Under the pieces are notes generated by a model that was given only the letters and a program-made list of their open reading frames with translations, searched no databases and was not told where the DNA came from. 64,000 nucleotides of DNA from an uncultured Duncaniella sp. (lineage in GTDB: Bacteria > Bacteroidota > Bacteroidia > Bacteroidales > Muribaculaceae). Both the position numbers and the translations under genes were made by a program. The DNA is taken from positions 124,001-188,000 of the forward strand of contig CATWQI010000006.1 in NCBI GenBank assembly GCA_958352885.1. The letters run 5' to 3'. Of this stretch, positions 35,249 to 45,929 are shown piece by piece (position 1 is the first letter of the stretch; every line of letters starts with the position of its first letter).

Positions 35249-36643
35249 ATGGGACGTGTTCTTCTTTACAATGCCAATATTGTTAACGAGGGTGAGAGCT
35301 TCAGAGGCTATATCCTTATTGACGGCGATTTCATAGCGGCGGTAGGTCCGTGTGCCGAAACATCGGTCGGAAACAGTCCAGAACTGACTTCCATGGCAGC
35401 CGGGTGTACACAGGTGATTGACTGCAAGGGGCGTATGGTTATGCCCGGTGTTATAGACACGCATGTGCATTTCCGTGACCCCGGTATGACTGAAAAGGGT
35501 GATATATCCACCGAATCGCGCGCTGCTATAGCGGGAGGCGTGACCTCTTATGTAGATATGCCTAATACCCGCCCTGCCACTGTTTCAATGAGTGCCGTCG
35601 AGGGTAAACTCAGGCGTGCCGCCGAGGTGTCAAGTGCCAACTATGGCTTTTTCATCGGAGCGACTAACGATAATTTGGATGAGCTTCTTGCCGCAGACTA
35701 TACACGTGTGGCGGGAGTCAAACTGTTCATGGGTTCCTCTACGGGCAACATGCTTGTTGACAATGCCGGAACTCTTGACGACGTGTTTGCACGTGTGCCT
35801 GCCGTCATAGCAGTGCATGCAGAGGACGAGGCGATAATCAATGCCGCCAAGGAGCGTCTCACACGTGAATACAATGGTGACATACCTGTGGAATGCCATT
35901 CGGATGTTCGTCCACGGGAGGCATGTGTCGCTGCTACGGATCATGCCATCAGCCTTGCCGCCCGTCATGGCGCCCGTCTCCACGTATGCCATATTTCCAC
36001 GGCTGACGAGCTTCAGCACATCAAAGCTGCAAAGGCTGCGGGTGTGAAGGTCACCGCCGAAACCTGTCCGCAGTATCTGCTGTTTGACCGTAATGACTTC
36101 CTTCTCGCCGGAGCCCGCATAAAGTGCAATCCGGCAATTAAGGAACCATCTGACCGCATAGCTCTCCTGCGTGAGCTTCACCACGGAGTGATTGATTCCA
36201 TAGCCACTGACCATGCCCCGCATCTTCCCGGGCAGAAGGTCGGGAATGCCCTTACCGCTACGTCGGGAATGCCTATGGTGCAGTTCTCGCTCCCGGCTAT
36301 CATGGATGTGATGCGTCACGAACCGGAATGTGACAATATGACCCCTGCCGACGTTGTGGAACTTATGTGCCATGCTCCGGCACGAATATTCGGAATTGAC
36401 CGCCGCGGTTATCTCCGCCCCGGTTACTATGCTGATATCGTGGTGGTGGGTGACGGTGAGGACTGTGCGTCATCCATGCATAAAATCAGCGACGGTGATG
36501 TGGTGAGCCGGTGTGGCTGGACTCCGCTTGCCGGCAGAGTGCTGACCGACAGGGTGGATATGGTGATTCTAAACGGCGAATTTGCTTACGTTGACGGAGA
36601 ATTTCTCCCTGCCAAAGCTCTTCCGCTGCGTTTCAACACATAA
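35249..36643 (+). CDS. pyrC: Dihydroorotase
   Basis: A 464-residue amidohydrolase of the class-I dihydroorotase type (step 3 of pyrimidine synthesis). GVIDTHVHFRDPG holds the metal His pair, VKLFMGSSTGN the bridging Lys, VCHISTADELQHI and IATDHAPH the other metal ligands. Length and motif order are normal for Bacteroidetes. It starts four bases after the GT2 gene, so the two are co-transcribed; the pairing is conserved in the phylum as I recall, without a known functional reason. Confidence 0.93.
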   Translation: MGRVLLYNANIVNEGESFRGYILIDGDFIAAVGPCAETSVGNSPELTSMAAGCTQVIDCKGRMVMPGVIDTHVHFRDPGMTEKGDISTESRAAIAGGVTSYVDMPNTRPATVSMSAVEGKLRRAAEVSSANYGFFIGATNDNLDELLAADYTRVAGVKLFMGSSTGNMLVDNAGTLDDVFARVPAVIAVHAEDEAIINAAKERLTREYNGDIPVECHSDVRPREACVAATDHAISLAARHGARLHVCHISTADELQHIKAAKAAGVKVTAETCPQYLLFDRNDFLLAGARIKCNPAIKEPSDRIALLRELHHGVIDSIATDHAPHLPGQKVGNALTATSGMPMVQFSLPAIMDVMRHEPECDNMTPADVVELMCHAPARIFGIDRRGYLRPGYYADIVVVGDGEDCASSMHKISDGDVVSRCGWTPLAGRVLTDRVDMVILNGEFAYVDGEFLPAKALPLRFNT

Positions 36644-36758
36644 ATCATAAAGTAGTAGGAATAAGAAAATTTTTATAGTATTAATGTTAGTGAATTAATG
36701 AAGTAGCCAACCCAAAAGGTTAACCTTAATTCAATATAGTACAAACAATCAAAAGATT

Positions 36759-38606
36759 ATGTTAGACAAAACCAATGTCAAAACCCTCGACAAGGTTGTG
36801 GTGCGTTTCTCCGGTGACTCCGGTGACGGCATGCAGCTCGCGGGTAACATTTTCACCAATGTGTCGGCAGGTCTGGGTAACAAGGTGTCAACTTTCCCTG
36901 ACTATCCCGCCGAAGTACGCGCTCCGCAGGGTTCTCTCAGCGGCGTGTCAGGTTTCCAGGTGAGTGTCGGTGTAGATGTCCACACTCCCGGCGACCTTTG
37001 TGACGTGCTCATTGCCATGAATCCCGCAGCGCTAAAACAGAACGTCAAGTTCCTCAAGCCCGGCGGTGTGGCAATCGTCGATATCGACTCCTTCAAGGAG
37101 GCGGACTTGAAAAAGGCTCTGTTTGAGACTGACGACCCTTTCAAAGAACTGAACATCAACGCCCAGGTTGTGGAAGTGCCTGTCACCTCAATGACCAAGG
37201 CGGCTCTTGCCGATTCAGGGCTTGACAACAAGAGCGTGCTCAAATGCCGCAACATCTTTGCCCTTGGTCTGGTGTGCTGGCTGTTTGATCGTCCGCTCGA
37301 AGGCGCTCTGCGTATGCTCAAAGGTAAATTCGCCAAGAAACCTGCTATTTACGAGGCTAATGCCAAGGTGATAGAGGCTGGTTATAACTATGGCAATAAC
37401 ATACATGCATCAGTAAGCACTTACCGCATAGAGACTGAAGCTGCGGTGCCGGGAGTCTACACAGACATAAACGGCAATACGGCTACAGCATGGGGCTTCA
37501 TCGCCGCATCCGAAAAGAGCGGTCGCCCGCTTTTCCTCGGCAGCTATCCCATCACCCCAGCCACAGATATCCTTCAGGAGCTTGCCAAGCGCAAGGACCT
37601 CGGGGTAAAAGCGGTGCAGATGGAGGATGAGATTGCCGGCGTGTGCTCGGCTATCGGTGCTTCGTTTGCCGGTGACCTTGCGGTGACATCAACTTCCGGT
37701 CCCGGTCTCGCCCTCAAGAGTGAAGGCATAGGTCTCGCTGTTATTGCCGAACTCCCGCTTGTGATAGTAGACGTGCAGCGTGGCGGTCCCTCCACAGGTC
37801 TTCCGACCAAAACCGAGCAGACTGACCTTATGCAGGCTCTTTACGGTCGCAATGGCGAGTCGCCAATCGCAGTAGTGGCGGCTTCTACTCCTACCGATTG
37901 TTTTACCATGGCTTTTGAGGCTTCCCGTATAGCTCTTGAGCACATGACTCCTGTGATTCTTCTCACTGACGCTTTCATCGGCAACGGTTCGAGCGCATGG
38001 CGTATTCCGGAGTCAGGAGAACTTCCCGAGATACATCCCCCCTTGCTCTCTCCTGATGCCGTGGAGGGCTGGCAGCCTTACTCCCGTAATGAGGAGAATA
38101 AGGTGCGTTGCTGGGCTATTCCTGGTACCGAAGGTGCGGCTCACCGCATAGGCGGTCTGGAGAAGGACTATAATACAGGAGCCATATCTACCGACCCCGT
38201 CAACCATGAGAAGATGGTGATGGTGCGTCGTGAGAAGATTGCCCGTATTGCCGACGACATCCCTGCTCTCGAAGTGCTCGACCCCAACGGGGCGGATACC
38301 CTGCTTATAGGCTGGGGTGGCACATACGGACATCTGCGCACAGCCGCCACCGAGCTTAATTCCGCCGGAAAGCCTGTGGCGTTCGCTCACTTCAATTACA
38401 TCAATCCACTCCCTGCCAACACAGCTGAAGTGCTCGCCGGGTACAAGCGTGTGATAGTGGCGGAGCTTAACACAGGTATGTTTGCCGACTATCTCCAGTC
38501 CAAATATCCCGATGTGAAAATCTCCCGCATCAACAAGATTCAGGGTCAGCCGTTCCTCGTGAGCGAGGTGGTTGAAGGTGTAACCAAAATTATGGAGGAC
38601 AAATAA
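36759..38606 (+). CDS. korA: 2-oxoacid:ferredoxin oxidoreductase, alpha (gamma-alpha fused) subunit
   Basis: A 615-residue protein. The N-terminal gamma domain (VVRFSGDSGDGMQLAGNIF) is fused to the alpha pyrimidine-binding domain (FLGSYPITPATDIL, EDEIAGVCSAIGASFAG, TSTSGPGLALKSEG). With the beta subunit it converts 2-oxoglutarate or a similar 2-oxoacid plus CoA to acyl-CoA, CO2 and reduced ferredoxin, a key anaerobic reaction. korB follows after two bases. The leader of about 115 bases is AT-rich and has no clear hairpin. Confidence 0.92.
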   Translation: MLDKTNVKTLDKVVVRFSGDSGDGMQLAGNIFTNVSAGLGNKVSTFPDYPAEVRAPQGSLSGVSGFQVSVGVDVHTPGDLCDVLIAMNPAALKQNVKFLKPGGVAIVDIDSFKEADLKKALFETDDPFKELNINAQVVEVPVTSMTKAALADSGLDNKSVLKCRNIFALGLVCWLFDRPLEGALRMLKGKFAKKPAIYEANAKVIEAGYNYGNNIHASVSTYRIETEAAVPGVYTDINGNTATAWGFIAASEKSGRPLFLGSYPITPATDILQELAKRKDLGVKAVQMEDEIAGVCSAIGASFAGDLAVTSTSGPGLALKSEGIGLAVIAELPLVIVDVQRGGPSTGLPTKTEQTDLMQALYGRNGESPIAVVAASTPTDCFTMAFEASRIALEHMTPVILLTDAFIGNGSSAWRIPESGELPEIHPPLLSPDAVEGWQPYSRNEENKVRCWAIPGTEGAAHRIGGLEKDYNTGAISTDPVNHEKMVMVRREKIARIADDIPALEVLDPNGADTLLIGWGGTYGHLRTAATELNSAGKPVAFAHFNYINPLPANTAEVLAGYKRVIVAELNTGMFADYLQSKYPDVKISRINKIQGQPFLVSEVVEGVTKIMEDK

Positions 38607-38608
38607 TC

Positions 38609-39622
38609 ATGGAACAGACTCAGTATACTCCCGCTAATTATAAGAGCAGCCAGTCAGTACGCTGGTGCCCCGGCTGCGGAGACCACGCAATCCTCAATTC
38701 ACTCCACAAGGCCATGGCGACAGTGGGTGTTCCCCCTCACATGACCGCTGTGATTTCCGGTATCGGCTGTAGCTCCCGTCTACCTTATTATATGAACACC
38801 TACGGATTCCACACCATCCACGGACGTGCGGCGGCTATCGCTACCGGCTTCAAGGTGGCGCGCCCTGACATGACTGTATGGCAGATTTCAGGCGACGGCG
38901 ACGGTCTCGCCATAGGTGGCAATCACTTTATTCATGCTGTGCGCCGCAATGTGGACATCAACATGATTCTGTTCAACAACAAGATTTACGGTCTCACCAA
39001 GGGGCAATATTCGCCTACCAGTGACCGTGGGTTTGTATCGAAATCATCACCTTACGGTACCACTGAGGATCCGTTCATCCCGGCTGAGCTTGTGTTCGGC
39101 GCGCGCGGCAACTTCTTTGCCCGCAGCATTGATGTCGAACTCCAGATTTCACAGGAAGTTCTTGTGGCGGCAGCACGCCATAAGGGTACATCGGTGGTAG
39201 AGGTGCTCCAGAACTGTGTGATATTCAATAACGGTATTCACAACTTCATTACTGACAGAGAGCACCGTGCCGAGCGCACCATCCATCTTATCCATGGCGA
39301 GAAAATGCTGTTCGGCAAGGATAAGGAAATGGGACTTGTGCAGGATGGCTTCCTCCTCAAGGCTGTCAAGGTGGGAGAGAATGGTTATACAATGGACGAT
39401 GTACTTGTGCATGATGCCCACACCCAGAGCAATTTCCTTCACCAGCAGCTTGCCATGATGGACGGTCATGACCTTCCGCTCGCACTCGGCGTGATTCGTG
39501 ACGTGGCGTCGCCGGTCTATAACGAGGAAATCGAGGCGCAGGTAGCTGAGGTGCGCAGACGCAAGAATTTCGGTTCGCTTCGTGACATGGCTCTCGCAGG
39601 AGAAACATGGACGGTGGAATAA
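38609..39622 (+). CDS. korB: 2-oxoacid:ferredoxin oxidoreductase, beta subunit
   Basis: A 337-residue ThDP-binding subunit. RWCPGCGDHAILNSLHKAM is the family start, GIGCSSRLPYYMNTYG follows, and ISGDGDGLAIGGNHFIHA with NNKIYGLTKGQ is the ThDP/Mg motif. The conserved CxxC and further Cys are expected for the beta subunit. It forms the active enzyme with KorA and is coupled to it (two-base gap). Confidence 0.93.
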   Translation: MEQTQYTPANYKSSQSVRWCPGCGDHAILNSLHKAMATVGVPPHMTAVISGIGCSSRLPYYMNTYGFHTIHGRAAAIATGFKVARPDMTVWQISGDGDGLAIGGNHFIHAVRRNVDINMILFNNKIYGLTKGQYSPTSDRGFVSKSSPYGTTEDPFIPAELVFGARGNFFARSIDVELQISQEVLVAAARHKGTSVVEVLQNCVIFNNGIHNFITDREHRAERTIHLIHGEKMLFGKDKEMGLVQDGFLLKAVKVGENGYTMDDVLVHDAHTQSNFLHQQLAMMDGHDLPLALGVIRDVASPVYNEEIEAQVAEVRRRKNFGSLRDMALAGETWTVE

Positions 39623-39772
39623 TACACGTAGTCCGGACCTGTAGATGCGTACTGTATTTGCGTTTGTTAACAAAGTTAATCGATAAATAAGGACTATTTA
39701 ACTACAATTAATTAATATAGCCTATTTGTAACAAAAATTAGCAATAATAAGGGAATTTTTAAATAATAAAAA

Positions 39773-39803
39773 TTTCACAATTGAAAAAAATGCAGTACTT
39801 TTG
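39773..39803 (+). promoter_or_regulatory. Promoter of ino1
   Basis: TACTTTTG (39796-39803) is the -7 box; TTTC at 39773-39776 lies 19 bases before it as an imperfect -33 box. The start would fall close to 39810, inside the hairpin arm described next. Confidence 0.6.
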
Positions 39804-39804
39804 G

Positions 39805-39839
39805 AGGCTCTTTCAGAATAGTGTGTCTTGAAAGAGCCT
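39805..39839 (+). promoter_or_regulatory. 5'-end hairpin in the ino1 leader
   Basis: Perfect 11-base arms AGGCTCTTTCA (39805-39815) and TGAAAGAGCCT (39829-39839) with a 13-base loop, at or just after the predicted transcription start. There is no T tract, so it is probably not a terminator; a stabilising 5' stem or a protein/RNA binding site is more likely. Confidence 0.6.
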
Positions 39840-39891
39840 TCATTGCATATAATATCAACCTTAATAACTACTTAGTATTAGTAACGAAATC

Positions 39892-41235
<1,344 letters not shown>

Positions 41236-41274
41236 TCTGCGTCGCACACAGTATCAACATTATTTGATATAGAC

Positions 41275-41312
41275 ATAGCCCTCATGCCATTGGTATGGGG
41301 GCTATTTGTTTT
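41275..41312 (+). terminator. Intrinsic terminator after ino1
   Basis: Arms ATAGCCCTCAT (41275-41285) and ATGGGGGCTAT (41295-41305), one G-T pair, followed by TTGTTTT. Confidence 0.82.
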
Positions 41313-41341
41313 GCCGGCGATTTCGTTCCGGCAGTAAAAGC

Positions 41342-41377
41342 AATTCCGGGAATAGCCTGACTGCTATTCCCGGAATT
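41342..41377. terminator. Bidirectional hairpin between ino1 and the S41 protease gene
   Basis: Perfect 14-base arms AATTCCGGGAATAG (41342-41355) and CTATTCCCGGAATT (41364-41377) around an 8-base loop. AAATTTT follows on the plus strand, and GCTTTTAC on the minus strand. It could end either transcript, though it is about 180 bases from the protease stop. Confidence 0.65.
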
Positions 41378-41493
41378 AAATTTTGGAAGTGTTTCACTGA
41401 GCGGGTCAAGCCCGTAAGCATCAGTTGACGATATAATTTATCAGTTCGATATAATTTAGAGGTGCGTAAAATATGCGACACTCTTCATGTATG

Positions 41494-41528
41494 ACGTATG
41501 TAGAACAAGTACAGGTCGTGCCCCCGTT
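41494..41528. repeat. Relic of an mnmA-like coding segment
   Basis: 33 of 35 bases match 25553-25587 inside mnmA. Read on the minus strand it would encode GHDLYLFYIR, the MnmA segment, but the frame closes just after (HT then a stop). It is the only recognisable coding remnant in the 41236-41555 gap and looks like the trace of a lost mnmA paralogue or a copied fragment. Confidence 0.8.
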
Positions 41529-41555
41529 TTTTCAGGGGCTGTGGGGTGCAATAGG

Positions 41556-43142
41556 TTATTCTGCCGGCATCAGATATGACTTGTAGACCTCGGGCTGAGT
41601 GATGATTTCGAGCGCGGAAGTGTAAATCGGGTCAAGCGAGTTTACGACACGATAGTACATGGATTGCTCGAACAGATCACGTCCTATCAACCCCTTCATT
41701 ATTGCTTCAAGGTATACCTTCGACCGGTTGTACTGCTCCTCGTCTAATGCTATACCATCTTTAGCTGCGGCATCTGTCAGCTCCTTCATCATCTCCGGTG
41801 TGACGATGAAATTCGCAAGGTATTCATCTGAATTGGGATATTCCTCAAGCAGCTTGCTGCGATTGGCATCCACGTAATTTACGCAATAATTGTTCATGAT
41901 ACCCTGCGCCACAATATCACGGTAGTAGTCACTGTAATATGTGGTATCGATTGGCACGAACTTGTCAGGCATGATTCCGCCGCCTCCGTACACCGGACGG
42001 TTCAGACGGATGGTGTGATACAGAAGCGAGTCTGCGAAATGTACGCTGTCGGCGCTGATGAATTCCCCTGAACGGTATCTGTTTAAGATGTCGAGCTGAT
42101 AGTCCTCGTCTTTCCCCTCCTCGTAAGGTTTCTGGATGCAGCGCCCGGAGGGTGTATGGTAACGTGACACGGTGAGACGTATCATTGAGCCGTCAGGGAA
42201 GGGGAACGGCCGCTGCACAAGTCCTTTCCCGAACGTGCGCCGTCCTACTATCACACCTCTGTCGTTGTCCTGGATGGCTCCCGAAAGGATTTCACTTGCC
42301 GAGGCGGAGAACTGGTTGACCATTATCACAACACGACCTTTGAAGTCTCCGTTGCGTGACGCTTCGTAGACAGATTTGCCATTTTTGGGCGAATCAGTGT
42401 AAACTATCATGTCACCCTTGCGCAGGAACATATTTGCCACGTCTATTGCTTGTTTCAGGTATCCGCCGCCATTGTCGGTCAGATTTATGATAATATGTTT
42501 CATCCCCTGCTTGCGCAGTGATTTCATGGCGTCAGCAACCTCGTCAGTAGTGCTTTCGGCAAAACGTGAGATGTTTATATAGCCCACTGAGTCGTTTGCC
42601 ATAAATGTGGCGTCAACGCTGTAAATAGGGATATCCTCGCGAATCACTCGGAAGTTAAGCAGTTTGTCCACGTTCTTGCGCTTTACTTTGAGGTTTGCCT
42701 CAGTGCCTTTGGGACCACGGAGTATTTTGAGAATGTCGTTGTTCTTCATTCCTACACCCGAGATAATGGTGTCGTTGCAGGATATGATGCGGTCGCCGGC
42801 CTGTATGCCAAGACGTTCAGACGGTCCGTTGGCTACTGACTCTATTATATATAATGTGTCGTTAACCATCTGGAACCGTATCCCGATGCCGGAGAAATTG
42901 CCGTTAAGCGGCTCTGTCAGCTCACGGGTCTCCTCAGGTGTAGAGTAGGAGGAGTGTGGATCGAGGGTTTTGAGCATGGCTATGATAGCTTCCTGTACTA
43001 CATGGGCGGTGTCTACTTCGTCCACGTAATAATTCTCGATTAGTTGCTCTGCCAGTCGTAATTTGCGCTCGGGTGTGAATTGGGCGTATGTTGCGGTGAC
43101 TAAGAGTGTTAATAACGTTAGCGATGTAAGTATTCTTTTCAT
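41556..43142 (-). CDS. S41-family C-terminal processing protease with PDZ domain
   Basis: A 528-residue protein with a signal peptide (LTLLTLLVTATYAQ). A PDZ domain (residues about 85-165, with NGPSERLGIQAGDRIISCND) precedes the protease core. NQFSASASEILSGA contains the nucleophile Ser and GRRTFGKGLVQ the catalytic Lys. Ctp-type proteases trim or degrade periplasmic proteins. It lies downstream of coaD and parE on the same strand, an arrangement common in Bacteroidetes. Confidence 0.92.
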   Translation of the reverse strand: MKRILTSLTLLTLLVTATYAQFTPERKLRLAEQLIENYYVDEVDTAHVVQEAIIAMLKTLDPHSSYSTPEETRELTEPLNGNFSGIGIRFQMVNDTLYIIESVANGPSERLGIQAGDRIISCNDTIISGVGMKNNDILKILRGPKGTEANLKVKRKNVDKLLNFRVIREDIPIYSVDATFMANDSVGYINISRFAESTTDEVADAMKSLRKQGMKHIIINLTDNGGGYLKQAIDVANMFLRKGDMIVYTDSPKNGKSVYEASRNGDFKGRVVIMVNQFSASASEILSGAIQDNDRGVIVGRRTFGKGLVQRPFPFPDGSMIRLTVSRYHTPSGRCIQKPYEEGKDEDYQLDILNRYRSGEFISADSVHFADSLLYHTIRLNRPVYGGGGIMPDKFVPIDTTYYSDYYRDIVAQGIMNNYCVNYVDANRSKLLEEYPNSDEYLANFIVTPEMMKELTDAAAKDGIALDEEQYNRSKVYLEAIMKGLIGRDLFEQSMYYRVVNSLDPIYTSALEIITQPEVYKSYLMPAE

Positions 43143-43264
43143 TTTAAATTGAAAATATTGAGTTTTTTCATGATAAGCGACCTTGAGAGGACGCTTATAG
43201 GAAAAATAAGTATGGTTGATTATGAAGGTAGGTCTTGCCTGTTCCTGTTACAGCGGTCGGGTTA

Positions 43265-43720
43265 TTATGGGAGAAACGGCTCCACGTCATATCCGAAGTG
43301 AGCCAGTTCGCGTACCATGGATGAGGAAACCGGGGCATATTCAGGCAACGTGTAAAGCAGTACGGTCTCTATGCCGGATATGCGCCTGTTTATGTCGGCT
43401 AAATTCTTCTCGTACTCGAAGTCGGCAAGTGAGCGGACGCCGCGTAGCATCCATCCGGCGCCTTCACGTCTGCATGCCTCTACGGTCAGACCGCTGTAGG
43501 CTGTCACCGTGATTTTGGGCTCATGTTCATAAAGCTTTCTGATAGCTTCCGTCCTGGCTTCGGTGGACGATGCGGTATTTTTTCCCGAGTTCTCGCCAAC
43601 CGCTATTACTATTCGGTCAAACAGTGGCAGGGCTCGGTCAACAAGCGATTTGTGACCGATGGTGAATGGGTCGAATGACCCCGGAAACAGTGCTGTCCTT
43701 TCGGTTTGTTCGGTTGCCAT
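43265..43720 (-). CDS. coaD: Phosphopantetheine adenylyltransferase
   Basis: A 151-residue enzyme of CoA synthesis (4'-phosphopantetheine + ATP to dephospho-CoA). ALFPGSFDPFTIGHKSLVDRA holds the nucleotidyltransferase HxGH-like TIGH motif; RGVRSLADFEYEKNLADINR and VSSSMVRELA are the other conserved parts. It sits 41 bases after parE. Confidence 0.95.
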   Translation of the reverse strand: MATEQTERTALFPGSFDPFTIGHKSLVDRALPLFDRIVIAVGENSGKNTASSTEARTEAIRKLYEHEPKITVTAYSGLTVEACRREGAGWMLRGVRSLADFEYEKNLADINRRISGIETVLLYTLPEYAPVSSSMVRELAHFGYDVEPFLP

Positions 43721-43761
43721 GATGTGTCAGCCGTTTTTTGTCTGTTATGAATATAATCGGG

Positions 43762-45720
43762 TTAACTGATTTGCGAGTCATCCTCCACTACGAGGTTCTC
43801 GATGATAAAGTTCTGTCGCTCCATGGTGTTCTTGCCCATGTAGAACTCCAGCAACTCTGCCACGGCGTCCTCCTTTCGGAGTGACACTCGGTCGACTCTC
43901 ATGTCCGGACCGATGAATCCCCTGAATTCGTCAGGTGAAATCTCTCCAAGACCCTTGAATCGGGTTATCTCCGCATTCTCTCCAAGTTTGTTGATTGCCG
44001 CTATGCGCTCTTCGTCAGTATAGCAGTAATAGGTCTCGTCGTTGGCGGATGATGATGTCCTTGCTCCGCCGCGCTTGGTGGTTTTGCGGTTGCGCACACG
44101 GAACAGAGGTGTCTGTAGGACATAGAGATGCCCTTTCTTAATCATGTCAGGGAAGAACTGAAGGAAGAATGTGAGCAGTAGGAGGCGTATGTGCATGCCG
44201 TCCACATCGGCATCGGTTGCGATGATTACATTATTGTAGCGCAGTCCGTCTATACCCTCCTCGATGTTGAGGGCTGCCTGGAGCAGGTTGAACTCGTCGT
44301 TCTCATAGAGTATCTTGGCAGGCACACCGTATGAGTTTTTCGGTTTGCCTCGCAGGGAGAACACCGCCTGTGTCTCCACATTGCGTATTTTTGTGATAGA
44401 GCCGGCAGCTGAGTCACCCTCGGTAATGAATATTGAGGATGCGAGTTTCTTCTCCTCGTCGCCTTTCGCATCGTTGAGATGCACACGGCAGTCAAGCAGT
44501 TTTTTATTGTGCAGGTTTACTTTCTTCGCTTTCTCGCGGGCAAGTTTGGTCACTCCTGCCATAGCTTTGCGCTCACGCTCGCTCTCCTGGATTTTTTTCA
44601 GAATCACGCCTGCCACGTCGAGGTTACGGTGCAGGTAATTGTCGAGTTCCTTCTTTACGAAGTCACCGATGAATTTTGCCACGGTAGGACCATCAGGTCC
44701 CATGTCACGGCTTCCGAGCCTTGTTTTTGTCTGTGATTCAAATACGGGTTCCTCCACCTTGATTGACACGGCGGCTATCATGCCGTTGCGTATGTCGGAG
44801 TAGTCGAAATTCTTGTCGAAATAGTCCTTCATGGTGCGGGATACAGCTTCCTTGAACGCAGTCAGGTGAGTGCCTCCCTGGGTGGTATGCTGACCGTTGA
44901 CAAACGTATAGTACTCCTCTCCGCGCTGGTTGGCATGGGTGAGGGCAATCTCGATGTCGTCACCTTTGAGATGGATGGGCGCATACAGAGGCTCGCTGGT
45001 CATGTTGGTGCTCAGCAAGTCGATAAGTCCGTTGCGTGATGCATAGCGCTTGCCATTGAATACCATGGCAAGACCGACATTGAGGAACGTATAGTTCTTC
45101 AGCATCGGTACTATGAAGTCATTCTCGTAATGATAGTCGCGGAATATGGTGTTGTCAGGTGTGAACTTTACCATCGTGCCGTTCTGTTCGTCGGTAGGTT
45201 CGATATCACTTTCTTCCACGAGCTCACCGCAACGGTACAAAGCACTTTTGCACATGCCGTCGCGCACGCTTCGGATAAGAAATTCCGTCGAGAGGGCGTT
45301 GACAGCCTTGATACCTACACCGTTGAGACCAACCGACTTCTTGAACGCTTTTGAGTCATATTTTCCTCCGGTGTTCATCTTTGATGATACATCAACGACC
45401 TTGCCTAACGGCACACCGCGACCAAAGTCTCGCACGGTGACGCATTCGTCCACCACATCGACTATTATCTGCTTGCCGAATCCCATCATGTGCTCGTCTA
45501 TCGCATTGTCGAGCACCTCCTTAATCAGCACATATATGCCATCGTCATAATTGGAACCGTCTCCGAGTTTGCCGATATACATACCGGGACGCCGGCGGAT
45601 ATGCTCTTTCCAGTCAAGGGTTTTGATATCATCCTCGCTGTATCCTATTTCGGATGAGGCATAACCCGAATCCATACCGGTCAACTCAGTCTTGTCGATG
45701 TTTTCTGTATTTTCACTCAT
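43762..45720 (-). CDS. parE: DNA topoisomerase IV subunit B (ParE/GyrB type)
   Basis: About 652 residues. The GHKL ATPase has LDNAIDEHMMGFG (Glu and Asn that bind Mg-ATP), VRDFGRGVPLG and GLNGVGIKAVNALS; the TOPRIM domain has ITEGDSAAGS and IIATDADVDGMHIRLLLL. With ParC it decatenates chromosomes. The frame opens further upstream (45756), but the ATG at 45720 follows a purine-rich AGGACAG and is preferred. parC is not in the window. The order parE-coaD-S41 protease is typical of Bacteroidales, which favours topoisomerase IV over gyrase. Confidence 0.9.
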   Translation of the reverse strand: MSENTENIDKTELTGMDSGYASSEIGYSEDDIKTLDWKEHIRRRPGMYIGKLGDGSNYDDGIYVLIKEVLDNAIDEHMMGFGKQIIVDVVDECVTVRDFGRGVPLGKVVDVSSKMNTGGKYDSKAFKKSVGLNGVGIKAVNALSTEFLIRSVRDGMCKSALYRCGELVEESDIEPTDEQNGTMVKFTPDNTIFRDYHYENDFIVPMLKNYTFLNVGLAMVFNGKRYASRNGLIDLLSTNMTSEPLYAPIHLKGDDIEIALTHANQRGEEYYTFVNGQHTTQGGTHLTAFKEAVSRTMKDYFDKNFDYSDIRNGMIAAVSIKVEEPVFESQTKTRLGSRDMGPDGPTVAKFIGDFVKKELDNYLHRNLDVAGVILKKIQESERERKAMAGVTKLAREKAKKVNLHNKKLLDCRVHLNDAKGDEEKKLASSIFITEGDSAAGSITKIRNVETQAVFSLRGKPKNSYGVPAKILYENDEFNLLQAALNIEEGIDGLRYNNVIIATDADVDGMHIRLLLLTFFLQFFPDMIKKGHLYVLQTPLFRVRNRKTTKRGGARTSSSANDETYYCYTDEERIAAINKLGENAEITRFKGLGEISPDEFRGFIGPDMRVDRVSLRKEDAVAELLEFYMGKNTMERQNFIIENLVVEDDSQIS

Positions 45721-45858
45721 ATTCTGTCCTGTAATATCCGCCATAAAATCCTGCAACGGTTATATTTGCAAATTTACAAAAAATCCCCGACAAGAGTATC
45801 CACCGGATTAATAATTTAGAGCATATCGGATAATAAATCTTGACGATTCGCATGTGAA

Positions 45859-45910
45859 AAGGCTGCTTTGCCACCCAATCTGTCAACGGATTGAGCGGCA
45901 AAGCAGCCTT
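45859..45910 (-). terminator. Intrinsic terminator after the TonB receptor gene
   Basis: Perfect 14-base arms AAGGCTGCTTTGCC (45859-45872) and GGCAAAGCAGCCTT (45897-45910), with terminal T bases on the minus strand. It lies 20 bases past the receptor stop. Confidence 0.88.
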
Positions 45911-45929
45911 GTGGAGTTAATACGGAGTG

